The notes under the pieces: model-generated | Seen by the model: the letters and a program-made list of their open reading frames with translations, nothing else | Databases searched by the model: none | Told to the model about the DNA's origin: nothing | Shown here: positions 42,298 to 50,538 of the stretch, in pieces | Position numbering within the stretch: the stretch's first letter is position 1 | How the letters are laid out: every line of letters begins with the position of its first letter | Translations under genes and position numbers: made by a program | From: Parafrankia discariae | Lineage (GTDB): Bacteria; Actinomycetota; Actinomycetes; Frankiales; Frankiaceae | DNA: 64,000 bases | Direction: 5' to 3' | Assembly: GCF_000373365.1 (NCBI RefSeq) | Contig: NZ_KB891208.1 | Location: 248,001-312,000, forward strand

Positions 42298-43638
42298 GTG
42301 TCCTCACGCCCAGCCGCCGGCCCGCCCGCGTCCAGCGCGGTGAGGGCCACCGTGGCGGCCCCCTCGTACCCGGTTCGGCGAGTGACGCTCGACAACGGCC
42401 TGCGGGTGCTGCTCGCCCCGGACGGCACGGCCCCCGTGGTGGCGGTCGCCGTGCACTACGACGTGGGTTTCCGCTCGGAGCCGGAGGGGCGCACGGGGTT
42501 CGCGCACCTGTTCGAGCACCTGATGTTCCAGGGCAGCGAGAACGTGGGCAAGGCCGAGCACCCGAAGTACGTGCAGGCCGCCGGCGGCATCTTCAACGGG
42601 TCGACCCACCCCGACCACACGGACTACTTCGAGCTGCTGCCCTCCGGCGCGCTGGAGCTGGCGCTGTTCCTCGAGGCCGACCGGATGCGCGCCCCGCGGA
42701 TCACCCGGGAGAACCTGGACAACCAGATCGCGGTGGTACAGGAGGAGATCCGGGTCAACGTGCTGAACCGGCCGTACGGCGGGTTCCCGTGGATCACCCT
42801 CCCGCCGGTCGCCTTCGACACCTTCCCGAACGCCCACAACGGCTACGGCGACTTCTCCGAGCTGGAGGCGGCCAGCCTCGACGACGCCGCCGACTTCTTC
42901 GACAAGTTCTACGCGCCGGGCAACGCGGTGCTGACCGTCGCCGGCGAGTTCGACCCCGACGCGACGCTCGAGCTCGTCCAGCGGTACTTCGGCGCCATCC
43001 CGGCCCGCCCGGTGCCGACCCGGCGCAGCTTCGCCGAGCCGGTGCGCGCCGAGGAACGCCGCGAGTCGCTCGTCGATAAACTTGCCCCACGCCCCGCGCT
43101 CGCCGTCGGCTACCGGGTGCCCGACCCCGACGCCGACCTGCCGGCGTTCCTCGCCACCTACCTGCTGACGGACGTCCTCACCACCGGTGACGCGAGCCGG
43201 CTGGAGCGGCGCCTGGTCCAGAAGGACCGTTCGGTGACCGCGGTCAGCAGCTACGTCGGCACCTTCGGGGACCCGTTCGACCAGCGTGACCCGCTGCTGC
43301 TGACGCTGGAGGCCCGGCACGCCGGGGACTCGACCGCCGACACGGTGCTCGCGGCCGTCGACGAGGAGCTCGACCGGCTGGCCGGTGACGGCCTGGAGCC
43401 CGGCGAGCTCGAGCGGGTGCAGGCCCAGGTGGCCTCGGCGATCCTGCGCGAGTCCGACGACGCGCTCGGCCGGGCGCTGGCGATGGCGACGTTCGAGCTG
43501 CACCGCGGCCGTCCCGAGCTGCTCAACGAGCTGCCCGGGCTGCTGTTTGAGGTGACCGCCGACGCGGTCGCCGCGGCCGCGGGCGCGCTGCGCACCCAGG
43601 GCCGCTCCGTGCTGGAGCTGCGGGCGGGAGCCGCCTGA
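42298..43638 (+). CDS. M16-family zinc metallopeptidase (catalytic subunit)
   Basis: 446 residues. The inverted zinc motif HxxEH is present in GFAHLFEHLMFQGSENV (about 70-78), and the distal Glu ligand lies in the VVQEEIRVNV segment about 75 residues on. Two M16 half-domains are visible. Such pairs form processing-peptidase-like heterodimers that cut short peptides inside a closed chamber. No signal peptide, so it is probably cytoplasmic. The second M16 gene follows 82 bp downstream on the same strand and lacks the zinc motif, so the two should work as one enzyme. Confidence 0.93.
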   Translation: MSSRPAAGPPASSAVRATVAAPSYPVRRVTLDNGLRVLLAPDGTAPVVAVAVHYDVGFRSEPEGRTGFAHLFEHLMFQGSENVGKAEHPKYVQAAGGIFNGSTHPDHTDYFELLPSGALELALFLEADRMRAPRITRENLDNQIAVVQEEIRVNVLNRPYGGFPWITLPPVAFDTFPNAHNGYGDFSELEAASLDDAADFFDKFYAPGNAVLTVAGEFDPDATLELVQRYFGAIPARPVPTRRSFAEPVRAEERRESLVDKLAPRPALAVGYRVPDPDADLPAFLATYLLTDVLTTGDASRLERRLVQKDRSVTAVSSYVGTFGDPFDQRDPLLLTLEARHAGDSTADTVLAAVDEELDRLAGDGLEPGELERVQAQVASAILRESDDALGRALAMATFELHRGRPELLNELPGLLFEVTADAVAAAAGALRTQGRSVLELRAGAA

Positions 43639-43720
43639 TGGCGCACGCCGGGCCGGCGAGCGAGATGATCCCGAGCGGGACGGTCCGCGGTGGCATCCCC
43701 CGTCCGGGGGACGAGGAGGC

Positions 43721-45088
43721 ATGGTGACGACGACCGCTGCGGCCACGGCCGAGATCCCCGTGCCCGCCGAGGCCGGGTCGAAGATCCCGGCGGTGATCCC
43801 GACCGTTCCGCGTGAGCTGCCGGCCGTCGTGCGGCGCACACTGCCCAACGGCCTGCGCGTGGACGTCGTCGCCCGCTCCAGCGTCCCGCTGGTCGAGCTG
43901 CGGCTGCGCGTCCCGTTCGCCGGGTCCGGGCTGGTCCACCTGGCCGAGGCCGAGTTGCTGGCGGAGACCATCCTCACCGGCTCGAGCCGGTGCGACCGGG
44001 TCGGCCTGGCGACCGCCGTGCAGGCCCTCGGCGGGTCGCTGCGGGCCGGCGTCGACGCCGACCGGCTGGCGATCGTCAGCTCCGCGCTCGCGACCAGCCT
44101 CGAACCGCTGCTCGCGCTGATCGCCGACGTCCTGACCACCGCGAGCTACCCCGACAGCGAGTTCGACGGCGAGCGGGACCGGATCGTCGAGGACACGACG
44201 ATCGCGCTCAGCCAGCCGGCCGTGATCGCCCGTGAGGCGCTGGTGCGCCGGATGTTCGGCGACCACCCCTACGGCAGCGCCATCATCCCGCCGTCGGTGC
44301 TCTCCGAGGTCCGGGTCGAGCGGGTGCGGTCGCTGCACGCCGCCCGGGTCTGCCCGGGCGGAGCCATCCTCACCCTGGTCGGCGACGTCGACCCCGAGCG
44401 CGCGCTGGACGCCGTCGAGGCCGCGTTCGGGTCGTGGGCGGGCACCGCCGCCCCGGGCCACCCGCCCGCGTCCGTGGCCACCGCCGGCCCGATCCTGATC
44501 GTCGACCGCCCGGGCGCGGTGCAGACGAACATCAGGATGGGCGGGCGCGCTCTCAACCGCTCCGCGCCGGCCCATCCCGCGCTCCGGCTCGCGAGCACGA
44601 TCTTCGGCGGCTACTTCAGCTCGCGGCTCGTCTCCAACATCCGCGAGGACAAGGGATACACGTACTCCCCGCGCAGCTCGGTCGACCACCACCAGGCCGG
44701 CTCCCGCTTCACCGTCGCCGCGGACGTCTCCACCGACGTCACCGGCCCGGCGCTGCTCGAGATCCTCTACGAGCTCGGCCGGATGGCCGTCCTGCCGCCG
44801 GAGGCCGAGGAGCTCGAGGCCGCGCGCCAGTACCTGATCGGCACGCTGGCGCTGTCGAGCGCGACCGCGGCCGGGCTCGCCGGCACCCTGTCCGGGCTCT
44901 CCGGCGCCGGGGTCGGGGTCGAGTACCTGCGTGACCATCCGCGGGCGCTCGCGACCGTCACCGCGGCGGACGTCCAGGCGGTCTCCGCGGAGCTGCTGGC
45001 CCCGTCGGGGCTGGTGACCGTGCTGGTGGGGGACGCGTCGAAGATCACCGACGCGGTACGGGCGCTCGGAGCCGTCGAGTCGGCCTGA
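43721..45088 (+). CDS. M16-family peptidase homolog, non-catalytic subunit
   Basis: 455 residues. Same fold as the preceding gene (LPNGLRVDVVARSSVPLVEL, SNIREDKGYTYSPRSSVD with the conserved R/Y pair), but the HxxEH position reads HLAEA, so the zinc site is lost. In the family such partners supply the substrate-binding R/Y residues while the other subunit supplies zinc. ATG 43721 has an excellent GAGGAGG 6 nt upstream. Confidence 0.92.
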   Translation: MVTTTAAATAEIPVPAEAGSKIPAVIPTVPRELPAVVRRTLPNGLRVDVVARSSVPLVELRLRVPFAGSGLVHLAEAELLAETILTGSSRCDRVGLATAVQALGGSLRAGVDADRLAIVSSALATSLEPLLALIADVLTTASYPDSEFDGERDRIVEDTTIALSQPAVIAREALVRRMFGDHPYGSAIIPPSVLSEVRVERVRSLHAARVCPGGAILTLVGDVDPERALDAVEAAFGSWAGTAAPGHPPASVATAGPILIVDRPGAVQTNIRMGGRALNRSAPAHPALRLASTIFGGYFSSRLVSNIREDKGYTYSPRSSVDHHQAGSRFTVAADVSTDVTGPALLEILYELGRMAVLPPEAEELEAARQYLIGTLALSSATAAGLAGTLSGLSGAGVGVEYLRDHPRALATVTAADVQAVSAELLAPSGLVTVLVGDASKITDAVRALGAVESA

Positions 45089-45139
45089 GCGACGGTGCCG
45101 GAGACGACGACGGTGCCGGGGTCAGCGGCGGGCGCGGGG

Positions 45140-46684
45140 TCAGCGGCGGCTCGGCGCGGCGCGCGGCGGTGTCGGGCGCGGTTGGCCGCCCCCGGAGCCG
45201 CTCGGGGAACCGCCCGCGGGCCCGCCCGCGGCGCCCGGTCCGCCGCCGCGGCCGCTGAGCTCCCCGGGCAGGGTGATCCGCGGGTCGCCCACCGAATCCA
45301 CTACCTGGCGGGCGAGGTCGTGCACCCGCCGGCCCAGCCCGCGGGCGGTGCGGCGCAGCCGCTCGAAGGCGTCCCGAGGCTTGATGTGGTTGCGCTCGGC
45401 GAGCACGCCGATCGCCTGCTCGACGATGACCCGGGACGCCAGCGCGTGCTCGAGCTGGATCACCGACAGCCTGAGCTGCTCGGTCTCGTTGAGGTCGCGG
45501 TCGGCGCGCCGGGGTCGCCCGGGCGGGCTGAGATCCTCGGCCAGCAGGTCGGCCAGGACCATCGCGGAGATCAGGTCGCCGACCGGGCGGATCTCGGCAC
45601 CGGGTCCCTCGACGATCCAGCCGGTGGGCGCGCGGCGCAGCCGCATGTCGGAGGCGCCGGGAACGGGAACACCGCCGGTGGCGCCCGCCCCGCCGGGCCC
45701 GCGCGCGGTGCCCGGCCGGGGTGGTCCTGACCGGGGCGGTCCAGGTCGTGGTGTCCCGGGTCGACCCGCCGGCCCGGGCCTGATCGCGCGGGCGACGGCG
45801 TCCGGGGTGGGGATCCGGCCGTGGCCGCCGGCCGGCGGGGGCGGTTGTGCTCCGTGCGATGCCCGCTCCGGGCCGGCAGCCGCCGTCGGCGAGCTCGCCG
45901 CCCCCGTACCGGGCCCGGGCGCGCCGGTCGCCGCGTCACTGGACGTCAGGCCACCGGACGGCGCGGCATGGGCTGGCGCGGTGTCCGGTGGCGTGACGTC
46001 AGGTGACGTGACGTCAGGTGACGTGACGGTGCCGGGCGTGGCGGTGCCGGGCGGGTGAGCCGGGCCGGCCGTCCGCCCGGCGGGCCCCGCCCCGCCCGGC
46101 TCGCCGCCCGGGGCACCGTTCTCGGTGCCCCGGGCGCCCGTTCCGTCACCCTCCGCCTCGTTACTGGCAGCAACCCCCGAGGAGGCCTCCCGCCCGAGTT
46201 GGTCGCGGAGTGCGTCCGACGCTCCCAGACTGTCCGCAATCGCCCTCAGTACACTGAGTGTCTCGGCGGGAATGGTGAGTGACGACCGGTCGAGGCCGGT
46301 GAGGATGCCGAGAACGGCCCCGTCCGGCCCGACGACGGGCATCGCGACATAGCTGAGGATGCCGAACCGTTCCGGCTCGACGGTGTCGGCCAGGGCGGGA
46401 TCCTGGTCGGCCCGGGAACCCGCGGCTGGCGCTCCATCAAGCATCCGGGCAGGTAGACAGCGGGCGCGCGGAACACTCAGCCCGGAAACCAGCTCGGGGA
46501 TCGGCCCGGTCACCCGTAGGTAGGTGGCAACATCCGCCGACACCGCGACGAGGCACGTCTGCTCCATCTGGTGGAGTGCGTGCGTGGCTCTCAGCGCGGC
46601 GTCGACCGTGCTCCACGGGAGTCCTGAAGGTGCTGACGACACAGGCCGAACTCTCCCACAAAGTTCACGGGCAGTGACGGACAC
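45140..46684 (-). CDS. GAF-ANTAR domain regulator
   Basis: 514 residues. An N-terminal GAF-like sensor (about 20-160, FGILSYVAMPVVGPDGAVLG, ILTGLDRSSLTIP) is joined by a long Pro/Gly/Ala linker (about 165-345) to a C-terminal ANTAR domain (about 395-460: LSVIQLEHALASRVIVEQAI, GVLAERNHIKPRDAFERLRR). ANTAR proteins bind dual-hexaloop RNA structures to prevent transcription termination. The linker DNA holds 15-bp repeats with tgacgtca near 45994-46027. GTG 46684 has no strong ribosome site. The target RNA is not evident in this window. Confidence 0.88.
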   Translation of the reverse strand: MSVTARELCGRVRPVSSAPSGLPWSTVDAALRATHALHQMEQTCLVAVSADVATYLRVTGPIPELVSGLSVPRARCLPARMLDGAPAAGSRADQDPALADTVEPERFGILSYVAMPVVGPDGAVLGILTGLDRSSLTIPAETLSVLRAIADSLGASDALRDQLGREASSGVAASNEAEGDGTGARGTENGAPGGEPGGAGPAGRTAGPAHPPGTATPGTVTSPDVTSPDVTPPDTAPAHAAPSGGLTSSDAATGAPGPGTGAASSPTAAAGPERASHGAQPPPPAGGHGRIPTPDAVARAIRPGPAGRPGTPRPGPPRSGPPRPGTARGPGGAGATGGVPVPGASDMRLRRAPTGWIVEGPGAEIRPVGDLISAMVLADLLAEDLSPPGRPRRADRDLNETEQLRLSVIQLEHALASRVIVEQAIGVLAERNHIKPRDAFERLRRTARGLGRRVHDLARQVVDSVGDPRITLPGELSGRGGGPGAAGGPAGGSPSGSGGGQPRPTPPRAAPSRR

Positions 46685-46755
46685 CGTCCCACGAGCCGGC
46701 CGCGTGTGCGTCGGGAAGGAATGAACTCCCGAAAGATCGTCGCCCTACGTATCCG

Positions 46756-46995
46756 TTATGCGGCGGAAGTGACCTTCTCGGTGACCTGGCGGAGGGTCGG
46801 ATTCGTCATCACCGTCCCATCGGGGAAGACGACGGTCGGTACGGTCGCGTTGCCGTTGTTCGCATCGCGGACAAGTTGCTCTGCTGTCGGGTCCTGCTCG
46901 ATGTCGACCGTCACGTACTCCACCCCCGCCCGGTCCAACTGGCCCTTGAGACGGACGCAGTAGCCACACCAGGGGGTGGTGTACATCGTGAGCAC
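46756..46995 (-). CDS. mrx1: Mycoredoxin (glutaredoxin-like, mycothiol-dependent)
   Basis: 79 residues. Glutaredoxin fold with active site WCGYC near residues 9-13 and the TVPTVVFPDG cis-proline loop, as in mycoredoxin-1. It reduces protein-mycothiol mixed disulfides after oxidative stress. GTG 46995 has GGAGG 8 nt upstream. A SigR/SigH-type promoter (GGAAG, 18 bp, GTT) lies about 90 bp upstream. Divergent from uvrD2, as in M. tuberculosis (Rv3198A/Rv3198c). Confidence 0.93.
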   Translation of the reverse strand: MLTMYTTPWCGYCVRLKGQLDRAGVEYVTVDIEQDPTAEQLVRDANNGNATVPTVVFPDGTVMTNPTLRQVTEKVTSAA

Positions 46996-47086
46996 GGTGG
47001 AACCTCCGTTGACGACGATCCGTCAGATGACGGACTGCGGGCGGTGACGTCCGATGGACGGCACTTCTGCGTAGGACGCTCTGCAT

Positions 47087-47112
47087 AACCAGGCCGTGGC
47101 GACTTCGCTTCC
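47087..47112 (-). promoter_or_regulatory. Candidate SigR/SigH-type promoter of mrx1
   Basis: On the minus strand GGAAG (47112-47108), an 18-bp spacer, and GTT (47089-47087). The oxidative-stress sigma factors SigR (Streptomyces) and SigH (mycobacteria) use GGAA(T)-N18/19-GTT. Transcription would begin near 47080, giving about 85 nt of leader. Confidence 0.5.
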
Positions 47113-47142
47113 CCGGGCCGCGCCCGGTTACCGTGTCCGGTG

Positions 47143-49395
47143 ATGTCCGGACCCAGCGCCCCCGAGGCTCGTCGCGCGGCGTCGCCGCCCGATCGTCGAT
47201 CGTCACCTGATCCGGTCACGCCGGTCACGCCGGTCACGCCGGTCGATCCGGCCGGCGCCGAAGCGGAGCAGGGGCTCGACCCCGAGCAGCTCGCCGCCGT
47301 GCTCGCCCCGCTCGGGCCGGTCTGCATCCTCGCCGGCGCGGGCACCGGCAAGACCCGCACCATCACCCACCGGATCGCGCACATGGTCAGCGAACGGGAG
47401 GTCGGGGCGGGGCAGATCCTCGCCGTCACCTTCACCAACCGGGCCGCCGGTGAACTGCGCGGCCGGCTGCGGGTGATGGGTGTGGACGGCGTCCAGGCCC
47501 GCACCTTCCACGCGGCCGCGCTGCGCCAGCTCGGCTACTTCTGGCCGTCCGTCGCCGGGGCGGCGCTGCCGAGGCTGGAGAAGAGCCGGATCCCGCTGAT
47601 GGCGAAGGCCGCGAACCGGGTCCGGCTGCGCCCGGACCGCGCCGAGCTGCGCGACCTCACCTCCGAGGTCGAGTGGGCGAAGGCGTCGATGGTGGCGCCC
47701 GCCGACTACGTCCGCCACGCCGCCGCCCACGGCCGGGAGAGCTCCTTCGCGCCCGACGTCGTCGCCCGCCTCTACGAGGCCTACGAGGAGGTCAAGAGCG
47801 AGGCGGGGGTCCTCGACTTCGACGACCTGCTGCTGCTGACCGCCGCCGTGGTCGAGGAGCACGGCTGGGTCGCCACCGAGCTCCGCGCCCGCTACCGCCA
47901 CTTCGTCGTCGACGAGTACCAGGACGTCAACCCGCTGCAGCAGCGGGTGCTCGACGCCTGGCTCGGTGACCGCGACAGCCTGTGCGTCGTCGGGGACGCG
48001 AACCAGACCATCTACTCCTTCACCGGCGCCACCGCGCGGCACCTGGTGGAGTTCCCGCGCCGGTTCCCGGCCGCGACGGTCGTCCGCCTCGTCCGGGACT
48101 ACCGCTCCACCCCCCAGGTGGTCGCGCTGGCGAACCGGCTGCTCGACGGTGCCGCTCCGCCCGGCCCGCCCGCCCCCGACGCGCGGGGGGCGTCGGGGCG
48201 GCTCGTCGCGATGCGTCCGCGCGGCCCGGAACCCGTGTGGCTGGAGTCCGACAGCGAGCCCGAGGAGGCCGCCGCCGTGGCCCGGCGGATCCGCGGCCTG
48301 CTCGGCACGGGCGTCCCGGCCAGCGAGATCGCCGTGCTGTACCGGATCAACGCCCAGTCGGAGGCGTACGAGACGGCGCTGGGCCGGGCGGAGATCCCCT
48401 ACCTCGTCCGCGGCGGCGAGAAGTTCTTCGAGCGGCCCGAGGTGACCGGCGCGGTGCGGATGCTGCGGGCCGCGCTGCGCTCCGCCGAGACCGACCGCCC
48501 CGGCGGGCTCACCGACGTGGTCGCGGACGTCCTCAGCTCGCTCGGCTGGCGGCCGGGGTCGCCGCCGGCCGGGCCGGGTGCCGACCGTGAGCGCTGGGAG
48601 AACCTGGCCGCGCTGCACCGCCTCGCCGTCGACCTCGAGGCCCGCCAGCCCGAGGCCGATCTCGCCGTCTTCGCCGCCGACCTCGCCGAGCGCGCGGCGC
48701 ACCAGCACACCCCGACGGTGCAGGGCGTCACCCTCGCCTCGCTGCACGCGGCCAAGGGCCTCGAGTGGGACGCGGTGTTCCTGGTCGGCCTCGTCGACGG
48801 GATGCTGCCCATCGTGCACGCCCAGACCGACGAGCAGCTCGCCGAGGAACGCCGACTCCTCTACGTCGGGGTCACCCGGGCGCGGGTCCACCTGACGCTG
48901 TCCTGGGCACTGGCACGGGCCGAGGGCGCGCGCCGCTCCCGGCGGCCGTCCCGGTTCCTGGACGAGCCGCGCCGCGCGGCTGAGGCCTCCCGGGGCGGCT
49001 CGTCCGCGGCCCGCTCCGCCGCGGCGCGCGCGGAGCCCGGCGCCGCCGGCCCCGGCCGTGGCCGCGCGCGGAGCCGGTCGAGCGTGCTCTGTCGGGTCTG
49101 CGGGCGCCCGCTGGCGGGCGCCGAGGCCCGCGTCGGTCGGTGCGAGGCCTGCCCGGGCGGGCCGGTGGACGGCGAGCTGTTCGAGCGGCTGCGGGCCTGG
49201 CGCGCGCGCCGGGCGAAGGAACAGGGCGCGCCGGCCTTCGTGGTCCTCACCGACGCGACGCTGCGGCTGATCGCGGAACGGCGCCCGTCGACCGTCGCCG
49301 AGCTCGTGGCGCTGCCCGGCATCGGTCAGAGCAAGCTCGACCGCTACGGCGAGGACGTCCTGGCGCTGGTCACGGGGCGTCCACCGGTCGGCTGA
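47143..49395 (+). CDS. uvrD2: UvrD2-type ATP-dependent DNA helicase
   Basis: 750 residues. Superfamily 1A helicase: Walker A GAGTGKTRTITHRIAHM (about 66), FTNRAAGELRGRL, VVDEYQDVNPLQQ (about 257), LHAAKGLEWDAVFLVGLVDG (about 530), VGVTRARVHL. Its C terminus has the features that define mycobacterial UvrD2: a tetracysteine zinc motif (CRVC, then CEAC 14 residues later) and an HRDC domain (about 680-745, PSTVAELVALPGIGQSKLD). ATG 47143 follows TACCGT (47129-47134) by 8 nt, suggesting a leaderless message. It acts in DNA unwinding and repair. Confidence 0.94.
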   Translation: MSGPSAPEARRAASPPDRRSSPDPVTPVTPVTPVDPAGAEAEQGLDPEQLAAVLAPLGPVCILAGAGTGKTRTITHRIAHMVSEREVGAGQILAVTFTNRAAGELRGRLRVMGVDGVQARTFHAAALRQLGYFWPSVAGAALPRLEKSRIPLMAKAANRVRLRPDRAELRDLTSEVEWAKASMVAPADYVRHAAAHGRESSFAPDVVARLYEAYEEVKSEAGVLDFDDLLLLTAAVVEEHGWVATELRARYRHFVVDEYQDVNPLQQRVLDAWLGDRDSLCVVGDANQTIYSFTGATARHLVEFPRRFPAATVVRLVRDYRSTPQVVALANRLLDGAAPPGPPAPDARGASGRLVAMRPRGPEPVWLESDSEPEEAAAVARRIRGLLGTGVPASEIAVLYRINAQSEAYETALGRAEIPYLVRGGEKFFERPEVTGAVRMLRAALRSAETDRPGGLTDVVADVLSSLGWRPGSPPAGPGADRERWENLAALHRLAVDLEARQPEADLAVFAADLAERAAHQHTPTVQGVTLASLHAAKGLEWDAVFLVGLVDGMLPIVHAQTDEQLAEERRLLYVGVTRARVHLTLSWALARAEGARRSRRPSRFLDEPRRAAEASRGGSSAARSAAARAEPGAAGPGRGRARSRSSVLCRVCGRPLAGAEARVGRCEACPGGPVDGELFERLRAWRARRAKEQGAPAFVVLTDATLRLIAERRPSTVAELVALPGIGQSKLDRYGEDVLALVTGRPPVG

Positions 49396-49487
49396 CCGTT
49401 CGCGGGCCGACCTCTGGTGTCGGAGCGTGACACGCCGATGGTGGGCGGAGTCGCGCTGTGGCTGAGGGTGTCTTCGTGATCACGTGG

Positions 49488-49524
49488 AAAATAAGTTGTC
49501 AGCGTGGGCGATGGCTCCTACCGT
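49488..49524 (+). promoter_or_regulatory. whiB7 leader promoter with AT-rich WhiB7-type element
   Basis: TTGTCA (49496-49501), a 17-bp spacer and TACCGT (49519-49524). Immediately upstream of the -35 is aaaataag (49488-49495), the AT-rich element that WhiB7 is known to need at its own and target promoters. This predicts positive autoregulation, with transcription starting about 49530, more than 600 nt before whiB7. Confidence 0.6.
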
Positions 49525-49529
49525 GTTCC

Positions 49530-49928
49530 ATGAACACCGGAGCGCGATCAACAGCGCTCGCGGGCTGCTGGCAGCCCGTTCCTGCGCAGAGTGAGGGAGG
49601 GATCGCGATGAAGCTCGTCATGTTGGCCTATACGCGTACACGGCCCTCCCTCGGCACCTTCTGCGATCAGCCCGGTCAAGCCTGCGGCCAGCCGGCTCAG
49701 GCCCGCGTCGTCGGCCATGCCGTTCGGCGGCCCGGCGGCATGGCGTTCGAGGCCCTGCCGTTCGACGCCCTGGCGTCCGAGGTCCTGGCGCAGGGGGCGA
49801 CCCTGCCCGGCGGCACCGGGCAGAGCGCCGGCACCACCACTGGCAACACGACCGTCCTGCGGGCAGCCGTGCGTTCGCTGCGCCCGCTCGCCCTGTGGGG
49901 CCCCGTCCCAGATCCGCTCCTGGCATAG
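49530..49928 (+). CDS. Upstream ORF in the whiB7 leader
   Basis: One frame can start at ATG 49530 (5 nt after the -10 box, leaderless; 132 residues) or at ATG 49608 (GAGGGAGGGA 4-5 nt upstream; 106 residues, MKLVMLAYTRTRP) and stops at TAG 49926-49928. I recognise no protein family. Its stop codon lies in the loop of a 10-bp hairpin with one mismatch (49911-49920 with 49938-49947), and 21 nt before the attenuator stem. In mycobacteria and Streptomyces the whiB7 leader contains a uORF whose slowed translation prevents termination, so a regulatory role is likelier than a functional protein. Confidence 0.5.
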   Translation: MNTGARSTALAGCWQPVPAQSEGGIAMKLVMLAYTRTRPSLGTFCDQPGQACGQPAQARVVGHAVRRPGGMAFEALPFDALASEVLAQGATLPGGTGQSAGTTTGNTTVLRAAVRSLRPLALWGPVPDPLLA

Positions 49929-49949
49929 CGCCGAAACGGAGCGAATCCG

Positions 49950-49989
49950 AGGCCGCGGACCCGACAGGGGTCCGCGGCCTTCGTGTTTT
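49950..49989 (+). terminator. Intrinsic attenuator in the whiB7 leader
   Basis: A perfect 13-bp stem (aggccgcggaccc, 49950-49962; gggtccgcggcct, 49968-49980) with a 5-nt loop is followed by a U-rich run (tcgtgtttt, 49981-49989). It is a textbook Rho-independent terminator placed between the uORF and the whiB7 start, so basal transcripts would stop before whiB7. Confidence 0.8.
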
Positions 49990-50153
49990 CCGGGCCCCGG
50001 TGCCCTCGTCCCCGCCATCGCTCCGGACCGGGTCCGCACCGGACAGCTCCGGTGCGGACCGGTCCGGAGCGCGAGACCCGAGCTGACCGCCGTCGATGGA
50101 TGCAAGACCGAGAAACCGAACCGAAGAAACCGCCAGTGTCGGAGGTGACCCCG

Positions 50154-50429
50154 GTGTTCGACCCCTCGATCGTTTCCCGGATCGAGCGGGAGCGTCTCGT
50201 CCTGCCCTGCTGGGACGTGGACCCCGAGCTTTTCTTCGCTGAGTCCCCGGCGGACGTCGAGTCCGCCAAGTCCGTCTGTGTGGACTGCCCGGTGCGACTC
50301 GCCTGTCTGGCAGCCGCCATCGACAGGAACGAACCGTGGGGAGTCTGGGGAGGTGAACTCGTCGTGACGGGCCGTGTCGTGCCCCGCAAGCGCCCCCGTG
50401 GCCGCCCGCGCAAGGAGGTGGCCGCCTGA
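50154..50429 (+). CDS. whiB7: WhiB7-type iron-sulfur transcriptional regulator
   Basis: 91 residues. The four cysteines of the WhiB Fe-S cluster are in LPCWDVD and SVCVDCPVRLAC, followed by the GVWGG turn that contacts the sigma factor. The C-terminal RGRPR AT-hook in KRPRGRPRKEVAA is specific for the WhiB7 branch. WhiB7 activates intrinsic antibiotic-resistance genes with the housekeeping sigma factor. The frame is open upstream, but GTG 50154 has GGAGG (50141-50145) 8 nt before it and gives the normal length. It lies next to uvrD2, as in mycobacteria, behind a long attenuated leader. Confidence 0.95.
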   Translation: MFDPSIVSRIERERLVLPCWDVDPELFFAESPADVESAKSVCVDCPVRLACLAAAIDRNEPWGVWGGELVVTGRVVPRKRPRGRPRKEVAA

Positions 50430-50538
50430 GACCTGGTCAGGTGGGCCGGTGGCGGGACGTCGATTCGTCGGCGTCCCGCCCCGTGGAGTTGGCATGTGCT
50501 TCTCCTGGTGGTGCCCCCGGCGCCGGTAGTGTGCGACC

